From: Seriola aureovittata | Lineage: Eukaryota; Chordata; Actinopteri; Carangiformes; Carangidae | NCBI RefSeq assembly: GCF_021018895.1 | Contig: NC_079364.1 | Location: 2,277,901 to 2,341,900, forward strand | Direction: 5' to 3' | Length of the DNA stretch: 64,000 nucleotides | In this document: positions 52,428 through 60,569 of the stretch, in pieces | Layout: the number at the start of each line of letters is the position of its first letter | How positions within the stretch are numbered: the first letter of the stretch is position 1 | Position numbers and translations under genes: made by a program | Notes under the pieces: generated by a model | Told to the model about the DNA's origin: nothing | Database searches by the model: none | The model's input: the letters and a program-made list of their open reading frames with translations, nothing else

Positions 52428-55400
52428 TCTCATTAATCACTGACGGGCTCGAAAGTCAACTACATTCTGATTATTAAATATTCACTAATAAAAGTTGAGA
52501 AGTTGCTTTAAACGAACTGGTTGAGGGTGAAATCTGACAGAACGACAGAAAAGACGTGAGAGGGAAACACACGACGAACAGCTGAGGTGATATAAATAAT
52601 TTACCTGTGTGTAAACAATGAAGGAAACTCGTTCCTTATGTTTGTACCGGCGCTCCGCCGGGACTGATGGAGAGTTTTTATCCAAACTGGTGATTTAAAA
52701 ACAACCAGCTCATCTTGTTTTCCTTTCTCACAGCTGATTGTTGTCATAGTGACGATGTTGTGTTTAGTTTTTTATTCCTTGACACGTGTTTGTTGAGTGT
52801 TTTCATCTCTCCCAGGCTAAATAATCTCTTCTCTGACCGCGTCTCCTCGATCTCGATGGAAAACGTCAAGGAAAGATGTGAAGAAGAATTCATGAGGACT
52901 TAGGAAAAGACATTTTGTTTATATAACTTTATAACACATTTCCTTTCCTAGCGACAAACACAAAACTGACAGGACTGAAATGTTGAAATAAGAAAACATT
53001 AAAGGAATACACAAGCAGAGAAAGATGAGACATTAAAATGATGATTCAATAAAACAGTGAGGACCAGAATAAATTTTATTCAGACATAAGTTTATAATTT
53101 CATTAAATGCTACACACAGTGGGAGATTTTTGTGTTGTGTGTTGTTGTTCTTCATGGTGAATCCAAACCGGACAAATCAGAAAGAGAAGAACTATTTATT
53201 TATGGATTTGGAGTTCAGTCGGAGGATTTCCATCAGTTCTGGATCGAGTCACAAACATAAAACAGCTGCTCTGTTGTTTCTATAGTTACGTGGCTCTGCC
53301 GCGGTGAAACTACAACGGTGCGTCACTTTAAACGTTGCTGCGACAAGGAATTGTGGGGACGGCAAGATAGGAAGCTCTGAAGCTCCTTTCAGCTCTGATC
53401 ATCACGGCTGCTGCTCAGCTGCTTCAGCTCATTTCACTCATGTCCCCCTAACACCTGAGTCCTGGACCTGGTCACCTGGTCACCTGAGCACCTGGTCACC
53501 TGGTCACCTGGTCCCCTGGTCACCTGGTCCCCTGGTCACCTGGTCACCTGAGCACCTGGTCCCCTGGTCCCCTGGTCACCTGGTCACCTGGTCAGTGACT
53601 GAGTGTGGGAGGCTGCAAGGGCTCAAAATGGTATGAAGGGGAATGGGACACATCACGTTACCTTGACGACGCCTAAACATGTTGCACACAGTTGTGGATT
53701 TGGGACCTCCCTCCCTTCTGACCTGATGAAAGCAGGAGATCATCACAGGAGAGATAAATACACACAGTTCAGGCTCTGACATTAGAGATGACCGCCTGTC
53801 ATCAGGCCTGTGGCCACGAGGAAAGAAACTGTTCCAGCACATTTCTAAACCAGACTCCTGGTTCTCACAGAGCTGATTCAGCAGTGTTAAATCCTCACCT
53901 GCAGCCGATTCTGCTGCAGACTCTTTGTTCCCTTTCTCCCATGGGGGGGGGGTTTATTTACAATTCTCCTTGCATGTTATTTATCATACTAGCTTGTGTT
54001 TTTGAGGCCACTGCAGCTCTGAGTTTCCCCAAGAGTACAACGCCACCGCCCAGTCACATTCTGCCTCTAATTACCATAAACAGTTAAACTGTGAGACAGA
54101 ACCTCAGGTGAAATCTTCGTTCCAGTGTTGATGTGGAAGCTCAACGATTTAAATGTGGTTGAATCTTATGTGAATTTATATCATGGAGCTGCATGAAAAC
54201 GAATTCCTGATACTTCTGTTTGGGATTTGCTCCTAACCCCAGGGTTCACTGAGTTTAGCTTCCTCCTCCATTAGCTTCCACCTATGACTTGAATTTCTTC
54301 TACAGATAGAATAGAATAGATCTTTACTGTCATTGTTAAAAAAAAAAACAACAAAAGTCAGTTTAGCAGCTCTTTGTCAACGTGCAGGAGAGCCAGAATA
54401 AAGAAGTGTAGAAACACAATGAAAACAAAACAACTGCCAAAGCCTGAAGAGTGTGGGGCCGCTGCGTCTGACTGCGCCATGTTGGATTCGGCTCCTATAA
54501 TTAGGACAAATCTGACAATATTCTGTGTTTTCTTAAATAAACTAATCCAGGAAAAACACCAATTACTGTGTGTGTAATAAAGCCTGAGGTACTTTATTAG
54601 TCTGAGCCATACAGCTCCATTGACTCCATCAGGTGAGTCCCACACACACTGTCCTGCTGCCCCAAATACTCACTAGAACTCTGACTATGTATTTGTCCGC
54701 CGCTGAAAATAGTCCCCAACAAATCAACAGTTTCCTTCTGTTGATATTTGTGAGTTGTTTTTAAAGACATCAGGGGAGGGAACTGAGAAAGTATCGAGTC
54801 ACGGACTAACAACGTGTTGGTTTTCATCTTTTCGTGGGATTGGTCAATGATAAGAAAATAACACCAGCCTCATCCAGTAACTGAATGTGCACAGAATCTT
54901 TGAAGCATCTCAAAGACCACTTCACTTAAACCTGTCAGTTTTCCCTCCAGCTAAAGGTCAGCAGCAGCCTCTAACACTTGTTTGTACAGCCGCTCATCTG
55001 AGACCACTTTACACACTGCCCTTGGAGCGTGGCCAGTTCAGAACAGAACTCTGGCTTCGGATCAAAGGCAGACTTAGTGTGTTTGAATCAAGTCAAACAT
55101 TTAGTTCCACTTAAGAAAGATAATTCTGTTTCTGTAGCAAAGGTCCCCCGTGCTTTTGACCTTTATGAAATGGTTTTAATCTCCCATCATATTCCATTTA
55201 TTGCTTATATAGAGTGTTGAGGAGAGGGGTGAAATGCTGCATCAGTGTCAGTGCATGGAGGAGGGAAAGGCTCAGTTTTAAAGGTTCTGTAAATGAGATT
55301 TTAAACAATAACACAACAGGAAAGAACTGTTTTCTATATAAAGATGTATTAGAGTAATGGCGTCCTGAGCAGAGAATGAAGCCACACCCCCTCTGTGTGT

Positions 55401-58125
55401 GATGTAATGTGAGTTTGTCTCTCTCTGGTCTGGGTAGCCGGTCTGGTAGCATGTGCATGTTAGTGCATGTGAGTCCTCCCCATGTTTATAAACACACAGG
55501 CTCCACCCACAGGTGAGATGACATAGTGTAGCGTTCAGGTGAAAGGGACCTGCAAGAATTCCCTCCACTCAGACAAACAAAGACATGAGACCAGATCATA
55601 AGTGGACTGGGCTGAGGACTACAAGCTCAGATCCTCTTCAAAACATCCTTTTTTAAAAGTCTTTACCAGCTTCACCAGTATCATTACTGGCTCCATCAGT
55701 GTCATTCCTGGCTCCATCAGTATCATATTACTGGCTCCATCAGTGTCATTACTGGCTCCATCGGTGTCATTACTGGCTCCATCAGTGTCATTACTGGCTC
55801 TATCAGTATCATATTACTGGCTCCATCGGTGTCATTACTGGCTCCATCGGTGTCATTACTGGCTCCATCAGTATCATTACTGGCTCCATCAGTATCATTA
55901 CTGGCTCCATCGGTGTCATTGGTGCAGCCTGTTTCAGTGGATCAGTCCATCAATCAAGAATTTTTTGAATTATATATATGTATGTGTGTGTGTGTTCGGC
56001 AAGTGTTGCTATTGCTAGCTGGCTAACGGTCAACATTGCTGTGGAGCATATCACAGCATTGCTAGCGTGGGCTAATGGTTGTGTCTAGATTGTTTTTTGT
56101 TGGCTCTCGTGTTCACAGGGAAACTTTATTCAGCAGTGGCACGACGATCGTTTACAGAACCTTTCATTTAAAATCAATAAAATCAATTCTTAAAAATAAG
56201 GCTGCGATCATTTTGTATTTTTCTTATTCTCAACAAACGCAATGAAAAGACAAAAACAAGCACGCATTACTCATACAGGAGATAATAGTGCATTTGTTGG
56301 GGACTATTTTTAGCTGCGGATTAATCCACATTTTGCGTTCTCGTGAGTTTTTTATACACAAACACAACTTTTGTTAGTAAAAGACATTCATTGCTGGTTT
56401 TGGTCTTTTCATGGGATTTGTTGACAATAAGGAAAATATATTGTATGACCAAATGTATCCTTGAAAATCAAATAATTACAAAAGTCAAAATTTAAGTCAT
56501 GAAGAAGCACGTGGACCCCAGGAAGGCTAGCCACTGGATGCTAACAGGGATCCTATGGACATACAATCAGGGGAGGAATAAAACATCTCAGGTTTATATC
56601 AGATAAATACTTATTAGTAGGATCAATCATTATTGGTTTTGGTAATTTAATGGGATTTGTTGACAATAGTAATAATATCGAACATCCCCAGGCACAACAT
56701 TTAAAGCTGGAAGGCTGAAGCAGTGATAATGATGGCTGCATCTGGGAAACAGAGGGGGTTGATGTAACCTGGATTATTCTATTAGACTGTTTTACTGTAC
56801 GTGATAAATATTCATGAGCTCTCACTCCTTGATAGATGGAGTACTCTGAGCAGATTCCAGCGCAGGATGTTGCATAAAAACATTTTTTTTTAAAAACTAA
56901 AAACGTCTGGCGAGAGTGAGTGTGCGAGGACCGTCCTCCGTCAGCCACTAACACAACATGAAACGCACAAGGAAAATCCATTTGAAGCTAAAGTTTTCAT
57001 GGTGTCCGAGCTGCTACTTCCTCAGCATCATGGACGCACAGTTTGACCTCTCACGCAGAAGAGGAAGAGGAGCCACTGTTACAGCGCAGGCTGATGTGGA
57101 TCTAGAATAAAATACAGTAAAATAAATAAATCTAAATCATCTCCAGTCCCTGCTTCTTCTTCTTCTTCTTCTTCTTCTTCTAATAATCTTCTTCTCCTTC
57201 TAATCATCTTCTGACTGTAAAAATGCCTCTGCTTCAGTTCACAGCTCTGTGATATGTCACACTTTTCCATGCTCAAAGCTTCATTATAAATGTAGCCTGT
57301 ATAGAAAAAAAAAAACCCTGTCGTGGGATTGCTCCACTCCAGATGGAAACGTCCGTGAGTAAAAATAACACACTGATGCACGTCTTAAAATAAGATGTTA
57401 AACGTTTAATGACAGAGATGTTTGTAATACTAATAGCGCTGCACAGATTGTGGTTGTGTATCAGGATCTGTTTGAGACTCAGAGCGATGTTTCAACTCTC
57501 AATAGCTTATTGTGGATCTAAAAAAAGTATTTATATTCATGTGTGTGTGCACAGTACATGCGTGGTTGAGCACTTTGTGGGCGATTTGTGCAGTAGATTC
57601 AAACCCCTCAGCACTCTCCATCTCTCTGTTCTTTCTCTCTCTCTCCCTCTCTCTCTCTCTCCCTCTCTCTCTATCTATCTATCTCTCTCGCCCTCACTCC
57701 CTCTTTCTCTTTGAGTGGAGCAATAGATACACACTTAACAGCGAGTGAAGCTCCATTCCTGATATAGGTAATAGATGTTCTGTTGTCTTTTCCTCATATT
57801 CCTGTGTCAGTGCTGGGATGTTCAGACGTTCACACACACTCTCCAGCTCCTGCTCAACTCACTTCCTCTTTTTTGCTTCTGGGGGAAATTTTGCTAAATG
57901 TGACTGGAAGCTAATCATCCTCCTCTCTCCTGAACAAAGTAGGAGAATTAAAGGACTTCAGTGTTGAGTGTTTTTTTTTTCTTTCTGTCGTTTCTTCAGC
58001 TTCATTTTAATAATTTCTCTCTCTCTCTCTCTCTCTGTCCTCCTCAGGATAACTGTGCCAGAGTGCTGCTTGTTCGTGGAGCTGACAAGGAAGTGAAGAA
58101 CTACAACAGCCAGAGTCCATTTCAG
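28445..58125 (+). CDS. shank2: shank2, 5' part of the coding region (8 exons, spliced; continues beyond the window)
   Basis: SHANK2 is a multidomain scaffold of the excitatory postsynaptic density. It links receptor complexes to actin through SPN, ankyrin, SH3, PDZ, proline-rich and SAM regions. Eight exons here join into one 368-residue open frame: leader (about 1-53), SPN domain (about 54-145) and ankyrin repeats (about 160-368). The N-terminus MPRSPTSSEDEMAQSFSDYS is typical of long SHANK2 and unlike what I recall of SHANK1 or SHANK3. Every junction has GT/AG sites and preserves frame. Introns are about 7.8, 1.5, 3.0, 7.2, 1.0, 2.3 and 5.8 kb. The rest of the protein lies past 64000. Whether this is the fish a or b duplicate cannot be told from sequence alone. 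The family call comes from remembered homologues, not a search. Confidence 0.93.
28662..28681. repeat. G-rich tract just after the donor of coding exon 1
   Basis: Two G runs (8 and 8) separated by T, starting 13 bp into the intron. G runs near donors are typical hnRNP H/F binding sites. Confidence 0.85.
30880..31025 (-). repeat. Dispersed fish repeat with TAGCTTAG(T)TTAGCATAAA core
   Basis: ACTTGGGAAATACTATCTTT, GTTAGATGAGAAGACTCTCT and AGCTTAGTTTAGCATAAAGA match the order of a repeat widespread in teleosts. A related, diverged copy is at 33345-33475. Confidence 0.55.
31108..31159. repeat. Perfect 23-bp inverted repeat with 6-nt loop
   Basis: Arms 31108-31130 and 31137-31159 are exact complements around the loop ATAGAG, with core GCAGGATCGGG/CCCGATCCTGC. 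Partial relatives lie at 31327-31374, 40254-40283 and 40477-40505. It is part of a dispersed repeat and not a gene. Confidence 0.85.
31200..31375 (+). repeat. Repeat with TTCGATATTATCGAA palindrome
   Basis: GTATTGCAATATTCGATATT, then TATCGGCCCAAGCCTAGTC and a decayed GGATTGGGATAGAGCCCGAT hairpin. A second copy is at 40375-40510. Short relatives with CAATATTTGGGC and TATCAAGATATTA are at 22655-22715 and 16520-16575. Confidence 0.6.
32979..33202. repeat. Two TG tracts (32979-33009 and 33178-33202)
   Basis: Short TG microsatellites in shank2 intron 1. Confidence 0.9.
33345..33475 (-). repeat. Second copy of the TAGCTTAGCATAAA repeat
   Basis: TTTTTTGGGAAATGCGCAAA, GATGATCTCCTCTGTCTGTC and TAGCATAGCTTAGCATAAAC repeat the pattern seen at 30880. 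It lies about 100 bp before TTAA element copy 3. Confidence 0.55.
33481..33578 (+). repeat. Repeat flanking TTAA element copy 3
   Basis: TTATGCTAAGCTAAGCTAAT through CACCTCCATACTGGCAACAA and ATCTTCTT is nearly identical to 62100-62163, immediately before the element start. Confidence 0.68.
33579..34088 (+). mobile_element. 510-bp TTAA element, copy 3 (full length, shank2 intron 1)
   Basis: 510 bp from TTAA at 33579 to TTAA at 34085-34088. It has the same inverted termini and internal order as the other copies and lies in the intron between coding exons 1 and 2, in the sense-strand orientation of copies 1, 4, 5 and 7. Its left flank (33481-33578) also flanks copies 5 and 7. Confidence 0.85.
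35045..35076. repeat. TTTG tetranucleotide repeat
   Basis: TTTG repeated about 7 times after a T run. Confidence 0.92.
36416..36619 (+). CDS. shank2: shank2 coding exon 2 (core of SPN domain)
   Basis: The acceptor ctctccaacag ends at 36415 and the donor GAG|gtaaac follows 36619. The exon is 204 nt, phase 0 at both ends, residues 69-136. It opens with KCMRFNPDATVWVAKQRILC and continues through LNYGLFQPASNGRDGKFLDE and REYPQPISKGVPSLE. This is the most conserved part of the ubiquitin-like SPN fold in all SHANKs. Lys69, the first codon, aligns with SHANK3 Lys22, which with Arg12 contacts Rap1/Ras. I see no substitution that would break the fold. Skipping this exon would remove 68 residues in frame. 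Confidence 0.95.
36657..36693. repeat. TA microsatellite in shank2 intron 2
   Basis: TA repeat with one ACAT interruption, starting 38 bp after the donor of coding exon 2. Confidence 0.92.
36803..36925. repeat. 17-bp inverted repeat followed by GTGTTGTGGCTTTTG repeats
   Basis: Arms 36803-36819 and 36835-36851 are exact complements around a 15-nt loop. Three GTGTTGTGGCTTTT(T/G) units follow, at about 36846, 36883 and 36901. Confidence 0.8.
38102..38173 (+). CDS. shank2: shank2 coding exon 3 (end of SPN, linker to ankyrin repeats)
   Basis: This is a 72-nt exon, phase 0 at both ends, residues 137-160. It starts FRYKSRVYRQ and ends IAKLHTK, matching the SHANK FRYKxRVY...LAKLHTK segment that closes the SPN domain and leads into the ankyrin repeats. 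The acceptor is tttcactcaacag, with a T-rich tract upstream. The donor AAG|gtacac runs straight into an imperfect CA repeat (38174-38196). Similarity to SHANK2 is strong despite the short length, and the junctions on both sides preserve the frame. Confidence 0.93.
39497..39671. repeat. GA tract (39497-39560) and CA tract (39610-39671)
   Basis: Two long microsatellites 50 bp apart in the intron between coding exons 3 and 4. Confidence 0.94.
40245..40515 (+). repeat. Second copy of the GGATCGGGATAGAGCCCGAT repeat
   Basis: ACAGGATCGGGATAGAGCCC, then CACTGAGCAGCTGTATAAAG, AAATATCGTGTGATCTTATC and a truncated hairpin near 40477. Order matches 31108-31375, in the intron between coding exons 3 and 4. 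Confidence 0.62.
41172..41280 (+). CDS. shank2: shank2 coding exon 4 (first ankyrin repeat)
   Basis: A 109-nt exon encoding residues 161-196 plus the first base of codon 197. It starts ANLRKFMDLI and ends NYHDSETG. The segment VSKLLERGFDPNYHD is the usual SHANK ankyrin start, with helix 2 followed by the G-x-DPN-x-HD turn. The acceptor is tgtggtttgcgcag, preceded by a long C/T-rich stretch from about 41040. The donor is GGTG|gtaagg. The split codon G+AG gives Glu with the next exon, restoring the family motif ETGECPLT. This independently confirms both splice sites across a 7.2-kb intron. Confidence 0.94.
41587..41979 (+). mobile_element. TTAA element, copy 4 (left end missing)
   Basis: Similarity begins abruptly at AGGCTTCTCTCTGGAGCTC, so about 120 bp of the left end are gone. 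It then runs through the hairpin and the AAACCAAATCCTGCAAGGTT segment to the right end. The right end is slightly changed (CACTGGATGGACCTTTTAA). It lies in the intron between coding exons 4 and 5. Confidence 0.82.
43681..43836. repeat. 14-bp minisatellite, about 11 copies
   Basis: Unit TCCTACACCCGGAC with CCCGG/CCTGG/CCCAG variants. Since 14 is not a multiple of three, all frames read through, giving artificial Pro/Thr/Leu-rich open frames. It lies in the intron between coding exons 4 and 5. Confidence 0.93.
48487..48638 (+). CDS. shank2: shank2 coding exon 5 (ankyrin repeats 2-3)
   Basis: A 152-nt exon completing Glu197 and encoding residues 198-247. Motifs are CPLTFAAHLDG (the TPLxxAA-type ankyrin turn), VLRNGGAHLDFRAKDGMTA and LHKAARSKN. 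The acceptor ttgttttgccag ends at 48486 and the donor ACG|gtaaag starts at 48639. Entry phase 1 and exit phase 0 make it a unit with exon 4. Skipping it alone would shift the frame, whereas exons 4 and 5 together (261 nt) are frame-neutral. Family members usually have Leu and Gln where this has Phe and His in TFAAH. Both changes look conservative. Confidence 0.94.
48816..48897 (+). repeat. Diverged fragment of the TTAA element left end
   Basis: AAAGGTCCCATATTTTCCTC, then TGATATCCAAAAGATGCATT and GGTTTTAAGAACCAAAAA, resemble the first 100 bp of the 510-bp family with several changes. Probably an old copy of the left end, just upstream of copy 5. Confidence 0.6.
48906..49078 (+). repeat. Repeat flanking TTAA element copy 5
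   Basis: CACAATTCATTAAAGCTGCT, ACTTTGTGTTGAGAGGT and TTTATGCTAAGCTAAGCTAA recur at 62006-62163 in the same order, and the last part also at 33510-33578. Each time it directly precedes a TTAA element. Confidence 0.7.
49079..49444 (+). mobile_element. TTAA element, copy 5 (internally deleted)
   Basis: 366 bp with both TTAA ends intact. About 145 bp of the centre, including the whole CCAAT hairpin, is absent: GTAGTTTTA joins directly to AATACTCAGAGAAACC. It lies in the 999-bp intron between coding exons 5 and 6 and makes up over a third of it. Confidence 0.83.
49576..49620. repeat. CA tract before shank2 coding exon 6
   Basis: 45 bp of CA ending 17 bp before the exon. Confidence 0.94.
49638..49805 (+). 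CDS. shank2: shank2 coding exon 6 (ankyrin repeats 4-5)
   Basis: A 168-nt exon, phase 0 at both ends, residues 248-303. It reads TLLELGASPDYKDSRGLTPL, then YHSVVVGGDPGCCELLL and CCQDENGWHEVHQ, all highly conserved SHANK ankyrin segments. The acceptor ttgtccgtcctcag ends at 49637, only 17 bp after a 45-bp CA tract. The donor CAG|gtaaac runs directly into a second CA tract (49810-49832). The exon is thus bracketed by CA repeats, discussed under findings. Skipping would delete 56 residues in frame. Confidence 0.95.
49810..49832. repeat. CA tract at the donor of shank2 coding exon 6
   Basis: CA repeat starting at intron position +5, directly after GTAA. Confidence 0.93.
50760..51370 (-). mobile_element. 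Second TTAA-bounded repeat family, copy B
   Basis: Reverse-complement counterpart of 282-940. It begins TTAAAGTCAGAGTTTGAG and ends CAGATTATAACTTTAA, so its termini share TTAAAGT/ACTTTAA. At 611 bp it is about 50 bp shorter than copy A through several small gaps. It lies in the intron between coding exons 6 and 7. Confidence 0.65.
51545..51574. repeat. ATG/GAT trinucleotide repeat
   Basis: Ten units of GAT. Reversed, it gives a poly-His open frame of no significance. Confidence 0.93.
51694..51706. repeat. C13 homopolymer
   Basis: Uninterrupted C tract in the intron before coding exon 7. Confidence 0.9.
52065..52111. repeat. TG tract immediately before shank2 coding exon 7
   Basis: About 23 TG units with one C interruption, ending 8 bp before the exon. 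It takes the place of the polypyrimidine tract. Confidence 0.94.
52120..52236 (+). CDS. shank2: shank2 coding exon 7 (ankyrin repeats 5-6)
   Basis: A 117-nt exon, phase 0 at both ends, residues 304-342. It opens ACRHGHVQHLEHLLFYGANM and continues SAQNASGNTALHICALYNQ, a SHANK signature present almost unchanged in all paralogues. The acceptor tgcatacag ends at 52119 and has no normal polypyrimidine tract. The preceding bases are a TG repeat (52065-52111). The donor is CAG|gtgagc. Human SHANK2, from memory, has Asp where this has Asn in YGANM. Confidence 0.95.
52396..52426. repeat. TG microsatellite after shank2 coding exon 7
   Basis: About 15 TG units, 160 bp into the intron. Confidence 0.92.
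53463..53594. repeat. 8-bp minisatellite, about 16 copies
   Basis: Unit GTCACCTG with GTCCCCTG and AGCACCTG variants. It produces an artificial open frame and lies in the intron between coding exons 7 and 8. Confidence 0.92.
54690..54850 (-). repeat. Dispersed repeat with TTGTTGGGGACTATTTT, copy 2 (reversed)
   Basis: TCCGCCGCTGAAAATAGTCC then CCAACAAATCAACAG is the complement of the 3345 block. It continues into TGGTTTTCATCTTTTCGTGG, which resembles 56395-56420. Confidence 0.55.
55670..55921. repeat. 21-bp minisatellite, about 12 copies
   Basis: Unit ACTGGCTCCATCAGTGTCATT, with CGGTGT and AGTATC variants and a few 24-bp units containing ATATT. The period is a multiple of three, so several frames stay open as peptide repeats. 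I see no splice sites or start context suggesting it is translated. Confidence 0.92.
56288..56480 (+). repeat. Dispersed repeat with TTGTTGGGGACTATTTT, copy 3
   Basis: TTTGTTGGGGACTATTTTTA then GCTGCGGATTAATCCACATT. TTTTGGTCTTTTCATGGGAT then TTGTTGACAATAAGG has a partial duplicate at 56630-56680. Confidence 0.55.
57154..57180. repeat. TTC trinucleotide repeat
   Basis: About nine TTC units. On the other strand it gives a poly-Glu open frame of no significance. Confidence 0.88.
57632..57692. repeat. CT-rich tract with CCCT and CTAT units
   Basis: Imperfect CT repeat with ATCT units in the middle. Confidence 0.88.
58017..58036. repeat. CT tract in the acceptor region of shank2 coding exon 8
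   Basis: Twenty bases of CT that form most of the polypyrimidine tract. Confidence 0.9.
58048..58125 (+). CDS. shank2: shank2 coding exon 8 (late ankyrin repeat)
   Basis: A 78-nt exon, phase 0 at both ends, residues 343-368. It starts DNCARVLLVRGADKEVKNYN and ends SQSPFQ, matching the SHANK xSCARVLLxRGxxKExKNYNSQTPFQ segment. The acceptor gtcctcctcag ends at 58047 and its polypyrimidine tract includes a 20-bp CT repeat (58017-58036). The donor CAG|gtagag is acceptable but weaker than the others. In the family the next exon begins VAIIAGNFELAE. I could not find it downstream, so it lies beyond 64000. Confidence 0.94.
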
Positions 58126-59444
58126 GTAGAGTAAAAAAAAGCAAAAACACACATCTCATCTTCATAACAATTTGCATGTAAACGATTATGATTATTGTTC
58201 AGCTTTCAGTGTAGGAAAAAAAAAAACAACGTTTTTAGTAGCAGCACATTTTCTTCGTCTCATTTGTTACCATGGCAACAGTGTGCAAAATGGTCAAGGT
58301 CAGCTGCAACCAGGGATTGTTGCAAATGTCTTCCCGGCCAATATTTGTTTGAGGGAAACAGTGTCGAGAGGAGAGCGGGTGTCTTCACTAACTATTAGAG
58401 AACATGGCGTGTTTATTATCTGCAGTGAGAAACAGCTCCACAGAAGTTTTTTCTGGAAGTGTCTGCTTAAAGGACAAGATGAGGAAGTGTGTGTGTGAAT
58501 CACCGAACCTGCTGTTAGAAGGTTTTCATGTGATCATGCACATAAAAGTGATGCACAATTGTACAGGAAGTGCTAAAGTTCGAGCGTGTGTGCATAATTG
58601 TATGAGCAGGTGTTGTGTATCTGCTTGTGTGCTTGTGTGTTTGTGTTTGCAATGGCTGAAGTGAATCTGCTTCAGCAGGGGTAAAAAACAAAAAAGCCCA
58701 GCAGTGCTCGGAGCTTCCTCTCTGCCACGATTGACTCATAACCTCCGCCTGAGTTACAAAAGAGCCGTATTCAGGCGGGCGTTTATGAAAGGCAGTCCCA
58801 CGGGGTCCTCGGCTGTCCTCCACAGCCACTCCAGTGGAGCGCTTCATTAGCTGGAGCGCTTCATGAAGGGAGTGAGCCTGGGCCCGAGCGGAGACCACAT
58901 CGGGGTGTTAGTCAGTGATGGAGCGTTCAGGTTTTCAGCCGTGACCTAGATTTATCTTCCGTTTCCTCGCTGATGTTCCCCTGCAGCTTCGTTTCCCTCC
59001 GAGTGACACTTCACTTTTATTGAAGTGCAGGATCAATAATCTGCTCTGTAGCGTTTGAGGGTAATCATCTTTATACCTCTATTTTTAAAAACAGTTACAG
59101 TGTGGATGTAAAGAAAAGTTCAGTTGAAAGGAAACTGCTGATGCTGTTTGTTGTTTGGTGACACTGCACAGATCAATAAGGTGAAATGAGCGGTTATGTA
59201 AGACGTCTCTCTTCAGGCCTGTAAAACAAGAACATTGCTGAAGTTATGAGTTGGGACAACACGGTTTTGTATCACCTTACTAATATGATATCATGGTGAT
59301 ACATGATCATATTGAACGCAGCACAGAAACGCAGCAGACGATTCTTCATCACAGGAAATGGAAACATCAGGTGTTGTTGTCAGTCCCTCAGAGGTAAAAA
59401 GCTGCAGCTCCTTCCTGCAGACAACATTTTGTACCAACTTTGAA

Positions 59445-59446
<2 letters not shown>

Positions 59447-59486
<40 letters not shown>
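59447..59486. repeat. CA microsatellite
   Basis: About 20 CA units. Confidence 0.92.
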
Positions 59487-59487
<1 letters not shown>

Positions 59488-59821
59488 CAGCTCCTCTCCT
59501 GACAGCAGCAGAACAACAAGCAGCACTAGACATGCTGTGGACTCTCACTTGTTTTCAAGTGGGAAAAACTCGCTCCCTTGCTCTTACTATCTTTATCACT
59601 GTTGCACTCTCCACCTACACACAGAGCCAAGAGCTGAATCCAACAAGTTTATGCCTGTTTTCTGAGCGGTTGGCATTCTGGGAAATGTAGGAAGTCGCTA
59701 ACTTTAAGTAGAAGAAGATAAAGGGAAGAAGAACTACAACACATTAACTTCTCCACCACTTGACTCCAGGAGCTCAAGAACTATCACAAACTTGCTAAAA
59801 GTGTGTAGCAGAATGGATTTT

Positions 59822-60569
59822 GTGCACAACATGGCCAAAAGTTTGTGGACAGCTCTTCTGGGAAGGCATTTTACAAGATGTTGGAACCTGGCTGCAGAGA
59901 CTTGCTCCGATTAGAGGAGAGAAAGAAAATACGACATCAGTGATGATTTGTCACATCGAGCGACACAAAGTCGTTTCATCCATCATTAAAGCTCCTCCAG
60001 TGTAAAGGTCTGTGTCCATGTGTAGTGTGATTATAGATCAGCTCTAGCTTCTATATTAATACTGTGAAAGTATCAAAGCCTCAGTCCACAGAGAAATGCA
60101 CACAGCCTGTATTCAGAAACTGAGCCTTAAAACCAGCCGTCAGGACTTCTGGAACTTTGTGATGTCACAACAAAGCAGCCACCAAGCCCCGCCCACCTGG
60201 ACCCACCATCCAAACCTTGCAGGATTTGGATTCTCTGAGTGTTTTTACCTGAAATCTGCTATATTTTTATTGTATCACTCAGAAAACAGTCAGCCAATCA
60301 GAAGCGAGGCTCAGAGCCTCCTCTCTTCTGATTGCCTCACCGACCTGTTGTTACTAGAGCTCCAGAGAGAAGCCTGAGAGAGGAGATGTAAAACTACACT
60401 GAGATGGTTTTTGGTTCTTAAAACCACAAATATTTCTTCTTATAGATCAACACTTCAAATAAAACACAGAAGAAGAAGAAAATATGGAGCTTTAATATTT
60501 TCCTTTGAGGCAAAACAAGGAAAAACTGGTGGATAGTGGTGTCCACATACAATTGGCCAATTTTGTGTA
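59822..60569. mobile_element. Older inverted-repeat transposon split by TTAA element copy 6
   Basis: TGGCCAAAAGTTTGTGGACA at 59832-59851 and TGTCCACATACAATTGGCCA at 60540-60559 are inverted repeats matching at 17 of 20 positions. Similarity extends a little outward (GCACAACA against ATACACAAAA). Similar termini are familiar from an abundant DNA-transposon family in fish genomes. I do not recall its formal name. Without the nested 510-bp copy, the host is about 240 bp, so it is non-autonomous or heavily deleted. Confidence 0.65.
59986..60495 (-). mobile_element. 510-bp TTAA element, copy 6 (full length, nested)
   Basis: Exactly 510 bp with TTAA at both ends (59986-59989 and 60492-60495), in the same orientation as copy 2. 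Outside it on each side are the two ends of a different inverted-repeat element (near 59832 and 60559), so this copy appears to have inserted into an older transposon. Confidence 0.85.

Larger units (their letters stand above)
52237..58047 (+). other. shank2: shank2 intron 7 (5.8 kb)
   Basis: Starts gtgagc and ends cctcctcag. Contains two minisatellites, two copies of the TTGTTGGGGACTATTTT repeat, and TG, TTC and CT tracts. No additional exon is needed, since phase 0 is kept across it. Confidence 0.88.

Noticed and set aside
55602..56026. Three overlapping frames of up to 138 codons with 7-residue repeats
   Set aside because: Product of the 21-bp minisatellite inside shank2 intron 7.
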